NCBI GenBank assembly: GCA_964437515.1
Contig: CAYTHB010000012.1
Location: forward strand, 1-57,773
Source of the DNA: Sterolibacterium sp964437515
GTDB lineage: Bacteria; Pseudomonadota; Gammaproteobacteria; Burkholderiales; Rhodocyclaceae
Length of the DNA: 57,773 bases
Direction of reading: 5' to 3'
Below are positions 34,120 to 41,712 of the stretch, piece by piece. Below the pieces are notes generated by a model. That model saw only the letters and a list, made by a program, of their open reading frames with translations. It was not told where the DNA came from and did not search any database. The position numbers were made by a program, and so were the translations under genes. Position 1 is the first letter of the stretch. Each line of letters begins with the position of its first letter.

Positions 34120-35025
34120 CTACAAGTGAAAATCACCTGCGGCTTCCGGCTGATAAAGCACTTTTCCAATCCGAATATGGCGAACCCGATTCGTCATGCG
34201 CCAGTCGAAAGCATCGCCTTCTTTGTAGCCAAGTATCGCGGTACCTATATCGGAGCAAACCGACCACTTGCCGGCACATTCATTCGCGTCCTCCGGGTAA
34301 ACCAATGCCACCTCCATTTCTTCGCCATCCATCTGCAGCAATGCCTTGGAGTTCATCGTAATGACATCCTGTGCCACTTGATGTGCATCGACAACGATAG
34401 CCCTCGCAATCTCATGCTCAAGCTCAAACACAGAGGATGAGTCCTCGAATAACAGCAGATTCGTGAGTCGCTCCTTATCGAATTTGGTAATGTGAATGTC
34501 GTCTGTGTCATTTCTGGAATCTTTGCTCAGGAGGCTGAGATAACGCTCGGAGGTCACGGCAAAGGACTGCATGGTGGGTGTCTGGCTCTCCAGCAGAAAA
34601 CCACAGCGTTCAAAAGCCTTCAGCGAACGCGCATTTTCCGTATGAATCTTGGCGATGAGCTTATCCGCCCGCATTTCGAAGAATGCGAGTTTCATGCCTT
34701 CACGGATGACGCTGGTACCGAGCTTGCGCCCCCAGTTGTCACGCTTACCAATGACCAGAACCATTTCGCAGTTCCGCCCGGTTTTGACGAGGCGCACAAA
34801 GCCAACAGGTACTTCGTGCCTGTCATAGGCCATGAAGAATCGACCACCCTGGTTGAATAGATGGGTCAGGACAGGCAATTGAACCCGTCCGATGACATCC
34901 TCGATGAACCGGGAAACATGTTGAGAATCGCTCAAATAGCGGACGACTCTTTCATCGTCCAGCCAGTCAATGAGAGTGAGCGCGTCAGCCCGAGTAATCT
35001 CGGGACACAGAGAAATGAAAGGCAT
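34120..35025 (-). CDS. fused GNAT acetyltransferase and Rnk/GreA-C-like protein
   Basis: 301 residues from ATG 35,025, with GGTGAAG six bases upstream; ATG 35,031 or GTG 35,040 would also do. Residues ~1-160 are a GNAT N-acetyltransferase with a LGTSVIREGMKLAFFEM and NARSLKAFERCGF core. Residues ~165-300 resemble the Rnk/GreA-GreB C-terminal domain (LELEHEIARAIVV-type helices, CSDIGTAILGYKEGDAFDW). The second domain binds RNA polymerase or nucleoside diphosphate kinase partners in known proteins. The combination is an established but uncommon architecture. Its substrate is unknown. Confidence 0.75.
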   Translation of the reverse strand: MPFISLCPEITRADALTLIDWLDDERVVRYLSDSQHVSRFIEDVIGRVQLPVLTHLFNQGGRFFMAYDRHEVPVGFVRLVKTGRNCEMVLVIGKRDNWGRKLGTSVIREGMKLAFFEMRADKLIAKIHTENARSLKAFERCGFLLESQTPTMQSFAVTSERYLSLLSKDSRNDTDDIHITKFDKERLTNLLLFEDSSSVFELEHEIARAIVVDAHQVAQDVITMNSKALLQMDGEEMEVALVYPEDANECAGKWSVCSDIGTAILGYKEGDAFDWRMTNRVRHIRIGKVLYQPEAAGDFHL

Positions 35026-35040
35026 AGTCATCTTCACCAC

Positions 35041-35198
35041 TTGAGCAGTAAGAATGAAAGCCTTTCATGGTTGCGACCATGACGGTTCTTTCGAAGGAAC
35101 CTCTATTTTAACGCGAATGTGCGCGAAAGAACCCAAACGAAAGAAGCGAGCACTATCCAAGACAATATTGTCAGCACTTGGTCTGTTCGTGCGTTGCT
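35041..35198. promoter_or_regulatory. upstream region of GNAT-Rnk gene
   Basis: 158 bp with several small hairpins, for example ATGGT with ACCAT and GGTTC with GAACC around TTCGAA, and no gene. It probably contains the promoter of the minus-strand GNAT-Rnk gene, but no convincing -35/-10 pair was found. Confidence 0.3.
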
Positions 35199-35450
35199 TA
35201 TAATCCTAGAAACCGCAGTTGACCGCTTATCATCATCACAAACTCCGCTCATGCTGTATGTTTTTCATTATCTATCAGCTTCATCTTGTGGGTGAGACCG
35301 CTACGCCGTCGATTGCACGCTTTTGGGGCTGTCTAGCTTCGTTGCTCTTCGTTGCAGGGAGCGGCCATGCGCCTCATCGCGCCTTGCCAGACAGCCCCAA
35401 AAGCGCACACTCGAAGGCGTCCAACTACGGTTTCTAGGATAATCCAGACA
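35199..35450. repeat. structured repeat E, copy 1 (upstream of the cyclase gene)
   Basis: Terminal inverted repeats ATCCTAGAAACCGCAGTTG (35,203-35,221) and CAACTACGGTTTCTAGGAT (35,422-35,440) match 18 of 19. An inner stem GCTTTTGGGGCTGTCT (35,319-35,334) pairs perfectly with AGACAGCCCCAAAAGC (35,389-35,404). ACGCC (35,303-35,307) also pairs with GGCGT (35,416-35,420). It ends 21 bases before the cyclase start. Direct-orientation partner of 38,161-38,450. Confidence 0.8.
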
Positions 35451-35471
35451 TTACTCCCTCTGTAAATTCAC

Positions 35472-37265
35472 ATGACCTTGCCTGCCCGCCCCTTGTTGCT
35501 GGGTTTTCTGCTGGTTCTTGCTGTCATCCTCGGATTGCAGGTTTTTCAGCTATCCGCGCCACTGGATCGCCATCTACTGGATCAGGAGTTTCGTGTATTA
35601 CGTTCCATTCATCCGCAGCCATTGCAGGAGGATGTGCTTGTCATTGGTATCGATGAAAAAACGTATCTCGGGCTCAAAGAACCGTATGCCTTGTGGCATC
35701 CCCACCTGGGGCAATTGCTGGAAGGCTTGGCTCAGGCTCGACCTGCCGTGGTGGGGTTTGACGTGGTATTGCCGGTGCGGTCTTATGACTTTCTGATTCC
35801 ACGTTACGATCTAAGCCTGCTACGCGGAATACACTCCTTGCACACAACGACACCCTTGATATTGGGACAATCCATCGATCAGCGTGGCGTCATGCGGCCG
35901 ATTTTTCCTCCTTATATCGCGATGGCCGGGGGCGAATCTGCGCTGGCTTCGGTCGCCGTCTGTCTGGATGACGATGGCGTAGCGCGTCGATATACGCGTG
36001 ATTTGTGTCATCCCGATAGTCCGGTGACGCCACTATCTGCGCGCATGGCTGAGAAAATGGGGGTTCCTGATGCCACCATTCAACGGATCGGCTATATCGA
36101 TTACAGTCTGGGCAGCCCGTTTTCCTATCTTTCCCTGATGGACGTGCTCTCCTGGATTCAGCAGGGCGACACCGAAAAACTCCGCAGCCACTTTGCCGGC
36201 AAAGCGGTACTGCTGGGGGCTGTGCTGCCTTTTGAAGATCGCCACCGGTTGCCGGTGGCACTCTCAGGATGGGAGCCTGAGCGTTTGCAACAGCCAGGAG
36301 TGCTGATTCACGCCCAAATACTACGCAGCCTGAAACAACACGGGATGATACAAGCACTTTCCAATGCGCTGACGATACTGTTCGCGGTGTTGAGCACGCT
36401 ATTCTGGTGGCATCCGGGCAATCGCTACAAGGCGGGGCTTTATCTGGCAACGCTGCTGGCACTGCCTGTACTCGGCATGGGACTGCTGACCACAGGTACT
36501 TTTCTGCCGGTCGCCAGTCTGATGCTGTACATCAGCATCAGCTTTCTGGCGCGTCTGTCTTACGAATCGCTCCTCAGCTACCGTGAAAAACGTCAGCTAC
36601 GCGCGGCATTTTCCGGCTATGTCAGCCCGCCGGTGCTCAAGGAAATACTGAGCGGTCGCATCAAGCCCGAACTGGGAGGCGAGCGCATTCATGCCGCCGT
36701 GTTGTTTGCCGATATCCGGAATTTCACCACGCGATCCGAGTCCTTGTCGCCTGAAAAAACCATCGACTTGCTCAACACTTATTTTGCCGAAATGACCACG
36801 GCCATCCAGAACCACGGCGGCATGATCGACAAATTCATCGGTGACGGCATCATGGCCTCCTTTGGTGCGCCACAGCCCCTTGAAAATGTCAGTCTGAGTG
36901 CCTTTGAAGCCGCGAAGGACATGCTGGCGCGACTGGACGCACTCAATGTTGAACTGGTACAGCGCGGCCATACCCCCGTCGCCATTGGTATCGGGATTCA
37001 TACCGGCGATGTATTGGCCGGCCATGTCGGGTCTGTCGATCGTCACGAATACACGCTCATCGGCGATGCCGTCAATGTGGCCTCGCGTCTTGAAAGTCTC
37101 ACCAAAGATGTGGGCTATCCTTTGGTTTGTTCCGCCGTTGCCGCGTTCGAAGCCGGTCATCCCGAGCAATTACAACTCCACGATCTTGGAACACAAGCCA
37201 TCAAGGGACACAGCAATATTCCCGTCTATGGCTGGCAGCCCCCTGCTTCCGCTACAAATTCATAA
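35472..37265 (+). CDS. CHASE2-domain adenylate/guanylate cyclase
   Basis: 597 residues. An N-terminal membrane segment, a periplasmic CHASE2 sensor (~35-270, with VLVIGIDEKTYLGL and GFDVVLP), three more membrane segments (~290-370) and a class III cyclase domain (~400-580). The cyclase keeps the metal-binding Asp residues in FADIRNFTTRSE and IGDGIMASFG, and the IGDAVNVASRLE segment. It is expected to make cAMP or cGMP after a periplasmic signal. A secreted FecR-like protein follows after 22 bases, a common pairing for CHASE2 proteins. Confidence 0.92.
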   Translation: MTLPARPLLLGFLLVLAVILGLQVFQLSAPLDRHLLDQEFRVLRSIHPQPLQEDVLVIGIDEKTYLGLKEPYALWHPHLGQLLEGLAQARPAVVGFDVVLPVRSYDFLIPRYDLSLLRGIHSLHTTTPLILGQSIDQRGVMRPIFPPYIAMAGGESALASVAVCLDDDGVARRYTRDLCHPDSPVTPLSARMAEKMGVPDATIQRIGYIDYSLGSPFSYLSLMDVLSWIQQGDTEKLRSHFAGKAVLLGAVLPFEDRHRLPVALSGWEPERLQQPGVLIHAQILRSLKQHGMIQALSNALTILFAVLSTLFWWHPGNRYKAGLYLATLLALPVLGMGLLTTGTFLPVASLMLYISISFLARLSYESLLSYREKRQLRAAFSGYVSPPVLKEILSGRIKPELGGERIHAAVLFADIRNFTTRSESLSPEKTIDLLNTYFAEMTTAIQNHGGMIDKFIGDGIMASFGAPQPLENVSLSAFEAAKDMLARLDALNVELVQRGHTPVAIGIGIHTGDVLAGHVGSVDRHEYTLIGDAVNVASRLESLTKDVGYPLVCSAVAAFEAGHPEQLQLHDLGTQAIKGHSNIPVYGWQPPASATNS

Positions 37266-37287
37266 CTTTCTTACAAAGGAGCCCATC

Positions 37288-38157
37288 ATGAAAACGCTAA
37301 ACGCCTCCTGCCTCGCTGCGCTGGCCTTCGGACTGCTGACTTCTCTGCACGCATGGGCGGAGAACCCCATCGCCATGACGACAGACGTTCAGGGCAAGGC
37401 ATGGATCGTGGAAGGTGGCAAACAAACACCGCTGGGCATCATGGCCTATCTGCCCAGCGGCGCAAAGCTGCAACTCGACAAAGGAGCGCATGTCTCCGTC
37501 ACCTACTTTGCCCAGCCGCGCGAATACACACTGAACGGTCCGACGCAAGCCATCATTGAAGCCAACGAACCACGCAGTGACACTGGCAGCAGCAAGATCA
37601 CTCGCCGTAGTCTCGACCCCAAACAAAGCAATGCCACACAACAATACAGTGCTCGCCAGCGCGATCACCAGGCACTCGCGACCTTTGAAATGAAGGCACT
37701 CGGCACTCTGCAACTCAGCCAGCCTGCAGACACCAAACTCGTCAACCGCCCCGACGACTTTATCTGGCAAGCCCTGCCCAATGCCAAGCGTTACACCTTC
37801 ACCTTGCGTAATGCACAAGGTGACTTGCTGCACCAGACTGGCAGCGCCAGCCCCCAGATCAAACTACCCGCTCATGTCAGACTACTCCCCGGAGAAAATT
37901 ATCGCTGGACCGTCGAGGCGATCGATCACACCGGCGGTAGTCAATCCGCCAGTACGGAATTTTCCTTGCTGGACAACCCCACCCGTACCTCACTCAACCA
38001 GCGCAAACCCAAGCCCGGCGCCAGCTTTTCAGACCGATTGATCTACGCCACGATGCTGGACAATGCCGGCGCAACACAAGAAGCGAATGTTTACTGGAAA
38101 GAGCTGGCCAAAGAACGTCCACAGGATGAAGCCCTGCAACAACTGGGCGCGCGCTGA
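37288..38157 (+). CDS. secreted FecR-like domain protein
   Basis: 289 residues from the ATG at 37,288, which has a strong AAAGGAG site; longer in-frame starts fall inside the cyclase gene and are rejected. A signal peptide (about 24 residues, ends HAWAEN) is followed by a FecR-like beta domain (DVQGKAWIVEGGKQTPLGI, LPSGAKLQL) and an FN3-like domain (~130-240). The last ~50 residues are a helical TPR-like tail. A periplasmic partner of the CHASE2 cyclase is the best guess. Confidence 0.78.
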   Translation: MKTLNASCLAALAFGLLTSLHAWAENPIAMTTDVQGKAWIVEGGKQTPLGIMAYLPSGAKLQLDKGAHVSVTYFAQPREYTLNGPTQAIIEANEPRSDTGSSKITRRSLDPKQSNATQQYSARQRDHQALATFEMKALGTLQLSQPADTKLVNRPDDFIWQALPNAKRYTFTLRNAQGDLLHQTGSASPQIKLPAHVRLLPGENYRWTVEAIDHTGGSQSASTEFSLLDNPTRTSLNQRKPKPGASFSDRLIYATMLDNAGATQEANVYWKELAKERPQDEALQQLGAR

Positions 38158-38160
38158 TTT

Positions 38161-38450
38161 TATAATCCTAGAAACCGCAGTTGACCGCTTATCATCATCA
38201 CAAACTCCACTCATTCTTTGAGTTTTTCATTATCTATTGCCTTCGCCTTACGAATGAATGCACTACACCATCGATTGCACATTTTACGGGTCGCCTGTCC
38301 GCGTTGCTCTTCCCACAGGGATTTCCTTCGGTCATCGTTGCAGGGAGTGGCCATGCGCCCAGTTGGTACCCTCCGCGCCTTGCCAGACAACCCGTAAAAT
38401 GCACACTCGAAGGTGTCCAACTACGGTTTCTAGGATAATCCAGACACAGG
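38161..38450. repeat. structured repeat E, copy 2 (upstream of ilvA)
   Basis: The ends ATCCTAGAAACCGCAGTTG (38,165-38,183) and CAACTACGGTTTCTAGGAT (38,418-38,436) are identical to those of copy 1. The inner stem is CATTTTACGGGT (38,280-38,291) with ACCCGTAAAATG (38,390-38,401). It differs from copy 1 at five of twelve positions, all compensated on the other side. Likewise ACACC pairs with GGTGT where copy 1 has ACGCC with GGCGT. It ends 10 bases before ilvA. Confidence 0.8.
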
Positions 38451-38459
38451 CGAGCCCTC

Positions 38460-39980
38460 ATGTCGCGAAACAAAATTGATTACCTCGAAAAAATTCTCAA
38501 CGCACGCGTCTATGACGTCGCGATTGAAACACCGTTAGAGCTGGCACCGAATCTTTCCGCGCGTCACGGCAATCGTTTTCTGCTCAAACGTGAAGACATG
38601 CAGCCCGTTTTTTCTTTCAAACTGCGCGGTGCTTACAACAAGATGGTGCGGCTCACGCTCGCGCAGCGCAAAAAGGGCGTCATCACCGCTTCAGCAGGCA
38701 ATCATGCGCAAGGGGTGACCCTCTCGGCGCAGAAACTGGGCTGTCGCGCAGTCGTTGTCATGCCGCTCACCACCCCACAAATCAAAATTGATGCCGTCAA
38801 GCGGCGCGATGGCGAAGTGGTACTCGCCGGTGAGTCGTTCAAGGAAGCCTACACTCACGCACTGCAACTCGAAAAAAAATACGGCTATACGCTGGTGCAT
38901 CCCTATGACGATCCCGATGTCATTGCCGGACAAGGCACCATCGGCATGGAAATTCTGCGCCAGCACCCCGAGCCCATCGACGCCATCTTCTGTCCGGTCG
39001 GTGGTGGCGGGCTGATTGCCGGGATTGCCAGCTACATCAAGCGACTTCGGCCTGAAACAAAAATCATTGGTGTGGAAACGCTGGACGCCGATGCAATGGA
39101 GCAATCCTTGCGCCTGGGGCGACGCATCACACTGGACAATGTCGGGCTATTTGCCGATGGCACTGCCGTCAAACAAGTGGGCAGCGAAACCTTTCGCCTA
39201 TGCCGTGAGCTGGTAGACGACATGGTACTGGTCGATACCGATGCGCTGTGCGCAGCCATCAAGGATGTCTTTGAAGACACCCGTTCCATCCTCGAACCAG
39301 CGGGCGCGCTTTCGATTGCGGGTGCAAAAGCCTATGCACGGCAACACAAATTGAAGGATCAAACGTTCGTTGCGGTCGCCTCCGGTGCCAACATGAATTT
39401 CGATCGGCTGGGCTTTGTCAGCGAGCGCGCGCAAGTGGGCGAGCATCGCGAGGCGATTCTGGCAGTGAGTATCCCGGAAAAGCCCGGCAGCTTCCGCAAA
39501 TTCTGCACCCTGATCGGCGCGCGCAACATCACCGAATTCAACTACCGCTATGCCTGCCCGCAGGAAGCGCAGGTGTTCGTCGGCGTGCAGGTCGCCCATC
39601 GCGAAGAAACGGCGCGTCTGGTGGCTTCGCTCAAAAAACAGGGGCTCGCCACACTCGATCTTTCCGACGATGAAATGGCGAAGCTGCATGTGCGCCACAT
39701 GGTCGGTGGCCATGCGCCGCAAGTGAAGAACGAACTACTCTACCGCTTTGAATTCCCCGAACGCCCCGGCGCACTGATGCGTTTTCTCGAAAGCATGAGT
39801 GCGGGCTGGAACATTTCCTTATTCCATTATCGCAACCACGGTGCAGACTACGCCCGCGTATTGGTCGGTATGCAGGCTCCCGCCGGAGAAATGCAGCACT
39901 TCCGCCGCTTTTTGAAAAGTCTGGGCTACCGCTACTGGGACGAAACGCAGAATCCGGCATATCGCTTGTTTCTGGGCTAA
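38460..39980 (+). CDS. ilvA: threonine ammonia-lyase, biosynthetic
   Basis: 506 residues. The catalytic domain has the PLP lysine in FSFKLRGAYN and the glycine loop GGGGLIAG. Two C-terminal ACT-like regulatory domains (~330-410 and 425-500) bind isoleucine or valine. It catalyses threonine to 2-oxobutanoate, the first step to isoleucine. Length and both regulatory domains match the biosynthetic, not the catabolic, enzyme. The upstream 300 bp is almost wholly repeat E copy 2, whose TATAAT edge could contribute a promoter. Confidence 0.95.
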   Translation: MSRNKIDYLEKILNARVYDVAIETPLELAPNLSARHGNRFLLKREDMQPVFSFKLRGAYNKMVRLTLAQRKKGVITASAGNHAQGVTLSAQKLGCRAVVVMPLTTPQIKIDAVKRRDGEVVLAGESFKEAYTHALQLEKKYGYTLVHPYDDPDVIAGQGTIGMEILRQHPEPIDAIFCPVGGGGLIAGIASYIKRLRPETKIIGVETLDADAMEQSLRLGRRITLDNVGLFADGTAVKQVGSETFRLCRELVDDMVLVDTDALCAAIKDVFEDTRSILEPAGALSIAGAKAYARQHKLKDQTFVAVASGANMNFDRLGFVSERAQVGEHREAILAVSIPEKPGSFRKFCTLIGARNITEFNYRYACPQEAQVFVGVQVAHREETARLVASLKKQGLATLDLSDDEMAKLHVRHMVGGHAPQVKNELLYRFEFPERPGALMRFLESMSAGWNISLFHYRNHGADYARVLVGMQAPAGEMQHFRRFLKSLGYRYWDETQNPAYRLFLG

Positions 39981-40038
39981 CGCACATGATCGCCCTCTCA
40001 CACCCATAAAGCGTGAAACGAGCGAAGCGTTATTCTCA

Positions 40039-40097
40039 TCACGCCCCTCCATCGGCCGTTTCCGCTGCCAGGCCAATGGTTTCGCCCAGCGTGGGGT
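40039..40097 (-). pseudogene. remnant of a second lipoamide dehydrogenase gene (last ~19 codons)
   Basis: Read on the minus strand this encodes GHPHPTLGETIGLAAETADG followed by GA and a stop. That is the conserved end of the E3 protein, with the active-site His and Glu. The intact lpdA in this window ends HPHPTLGETVGLAAEAAHGS with a longer tail. The DNA is ~85-90% identical over this stretch. No upstream part is present, so it is a dead fragment. Confidence 0.7.
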
Positions 40098-40253
40098 GCG
40101 GATGGCCGTTTTCATGTCAGCACAGCGAGTCACCACCCGTCACTTTGATATCCATGCATCAATGGCATATGCATGACCTGTGCCGCCCCTTCGATGACAA
40201 TGCAAATTGGCTTGTCGAGCTTGTTGTGATTGATCCTACAAACTAAACTAACA

Positions 40254-40264
40254 AGACTTAGTCT
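40254..40264. promoter_or_regulatory. candidate operator of the Phd/VapC operon
   Basis: AGACT and AGTCT flank a central T, 14 bases before the antitoxin start and adjoining its GGAG ribosome-binding site. Autoregulation by binding a palindrome at this place is usual for Phd-type antitoxins. The preceding 39,981-40,250 contains only the lpd fragment. Confidence 0.45.
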
Positions 40265-40278
40265 AATCGGAGTTTGTC

Positions 40279-40524
40279 ATGCAGACCGTCAATATTCATG
40301 AAGCCAAGACACATTTGTCACGCCTCGTCGACCAAGCGGCGAAAGGCGAGTCGTTCGTGATTGCCAAGGCCGGCAAGCCGTTGGTGAAGGTTGTGCCGCT
40401 TGATGCTCCCGATGCGACACTGACCAAGCGGCTGGGCTTCATGGCCGGGCAGTTCGAAGTGCCCGACGATTTCGACACCATGGGCAGCATGGAAATTGAG
40501 CAGCTTTTCGGCGGTGGCGCATGA
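40279..40524 (+). CDS. Phd/YefM family antitoxin
   Basis: 81 residues. The Phd/YefM start MQTVNIHEAKTHLSRLVDQA and FVIAKAGKPLVKVVPL form the DNA-binding N-terminal domain; the last ~30 residues (FEVPDDFDTM...) wrap the toxin. The stop overlaps the toxin start as ATGA. It neutralises the following PIN-domain RNase and represses the operon. Confidence 0.92.
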   Translation: MQTVNIHEAKTHLSRLVDQAAKGESFVIAKAGKPLVKVVPLDAPDATLTKRLGFMAGQFEVPDDFDTMGSMEIEQLFGGGA

Positions 40525-40916
40525 AGCTGTTGCTGGATACACATCTTCTGCTTTGGGCTGCAGCTCAACCTACGCGTCTGTCACGCGGTGTGCGCGAGCT
40601 GCTCGACGCACCAGAGAACGAACTCCTGTTCAGTGCCGCAAGCCTGTGGGAAATCGTCATCAAGCAGGGGCTTGGTCGCAATGACTTTCGTGTCAACGCG
40701 CACCTGCTACGGCGTGGTCTGCTCGACAACGGCTATGGCGAGTTGTCCATCAACAGCCGTCACATCCTCGCCGTTGCCGACTTGCCGACTCTCCACAAGG
40801 ATCCGTTCGATCGCATACTGGTGGCTCAAGCAACCGTCGAGGGCATCACGCTGCTGACAGCCGATGCCCTAGTCGCGCAATACCCAGGGGCAATACGCAA
40901 AATCAAGGCTCGGTAA
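40521..40916 (+). CDS. VapC-like PIN-domain toxin (RNase)
   Basis: 131 residues. The PIN acids are visible: LLLDTHLLLW with the first Asp, SAASLWEIVIK with the Glu, and KDPFDRILVAQA with later Asp residues; LLTADALVAQY ends the fold. These proteins cut tRNA or rRNA when freed from the antitoxin. Coupled to the Phd-like gene by a 4-base overlap. The Phd antitoxin with VapC-type toxin is a common hybrid pairing. Confidence 0.93.
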   Translation: MKLLLDTHLLLWAAAQPTRLSRGVRELLDAPENELLFSAASLWEIVIKQGLGRNDFRVNAHLLRRGLLDNGYGELSINSRHILAVADLPTLHKDPFDRILVAQATVEGITLLTADALVAQYPGAIRKIKAR

Positions 40917-41037
40917 TGCCAAAGAGAACAGCGACCCGTGCCACATCAGGTAGCTCCCGTCACCCGATTTACAGCAGTTTAAGGGCTCAATCAAACATTG
41001 CTCGCTGATTTCCAACATGATGTTACGAGGTAGAACC

Positions 41038-41448
41038 GTGAAAACACTGACTCTTGACGTTCGCTCTCCCAAGGAAGCAATGGCTGGTTTTGCTCAGGCT
41101 TGGCAGTCTGGCAAGACGGAGAAAACCGCTCGAATCAGTTTTGCCACGCCTGAGCTTCTTTGGAAAGTGCTCACCGCAAAACGCTGGGAGATACTTAAGG
41201 CACTTTGTGGCGCAAGCCCCGTATCCATCCGCGAAACGGCACGGCGAGTCGACCGCGATATCAAGGCAGTTCATGCCGATGTCACAGCACTGCTCGCGGC
41301 TGGGGTTCTAGAACGCACAGAAAGCGGTGCCATCGTCTTTCCATTCGAGGCTTTCTGTTGCAAGCTGCATAGACCTGCAAGCCGTTGCCCACGCCTTCAC
41401 ATCGAGCACACACCCTTCCCTCTACCCCGTCAATCTGGCAACCAGTAA
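41038..41448 (+). CDS. HVO_A0114-type helix-turn-helix regulator/antitoxin with frameshifted end
   Basis: 136 residues from the GTG at 41,038 (VKTLTLDVRS), with GAGG upstream. The winged helix holds RWEILKALCGASPVSIRETA, then DIKAVHADVTALLAAGVLER and IVFPFEA. Members normally end with a motif like FPFDAVHVDFxLxAA. Here FPFEA is followed in frame by a foreign ~30-residue tail, while the other frame reads FLLQAA and a stop. A small deletion near 41,350 therefore probably shifted the frame. Such genes usually follow a toxin; the 120 bp upstream holds none. Confidence 0.65.
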   Translation: MKTLTLDVRSPKEAMAGFAQAWQSGKTEKTARISFATPELLWKVLTAKRWEILKALCGASPVSIRETARRVDRDIKAVHADVTALLAAGVLERTESGAIVFPFEAFCCKLHRPASRCPRLHIEHTPFPLPRQSGNQ

Positions 41449-41663
41449 GCCTCGATAAATTCCTCACCGTCCAGCAGCCACCATTCACCACCCAGATCGG
41501 TATTGACGAAATACAGCTCGTAGCCCAATTGATAATCCCGTGCAACCGCGACACGGATCGGTAAGGGAATACGCTCATCTTCGATATCAAACACCTGACC
41601 GTGCCATTCCGGCAAGCCGCAGCGCTGGTATTTTTTACGTCGAAACAAACCGAAGAGACTCAT
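41430..41663 (-). CDS. small conserved-looking protein of unknown function
   Basis: 77 residues, start MSLFGLFRRKKYQRCGLP, and an acidic aromatic-rich remainder with GGEWWLLDGEEFIEAYWLPD. It resembles no family I can name. It lies 49 bases downstream of lpdA on the same strand and its last 19 bases overlap, head to head in 3' ends, the frameshifted tail of the regulator. The overlap suits the idea that the tail is recent. Confidence 0.6.
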   Translation of the reverse strand: MSLFGLFRRKKYQRCGLPEWHGQVFDIEDERIPLPIRVAVARDYQLGYELYFVNTDLGGEWWLLDGEEFIEAYWLPD

Positions 41664-41712
41664 CCAGCCCTCATTTCAGAATGAATCTTACAGCTCAGGC
41701 ACAAGAGAATAT

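Noticed and set aside
33991..35200. Search for a second tRNA-Ser 3' end (att site) after the jet operon
   Set aside because: No stretch resembling the tRNA 3' end was found, so no att site or integrase-driven boundary is claimed.
35219..38438. 72- and 85-codon frames starting MTAYHHHKL in both E repeats
   Set aside because: They follow repeat structure and keep stem pairing, not codon sense; insertions differ between the copies.
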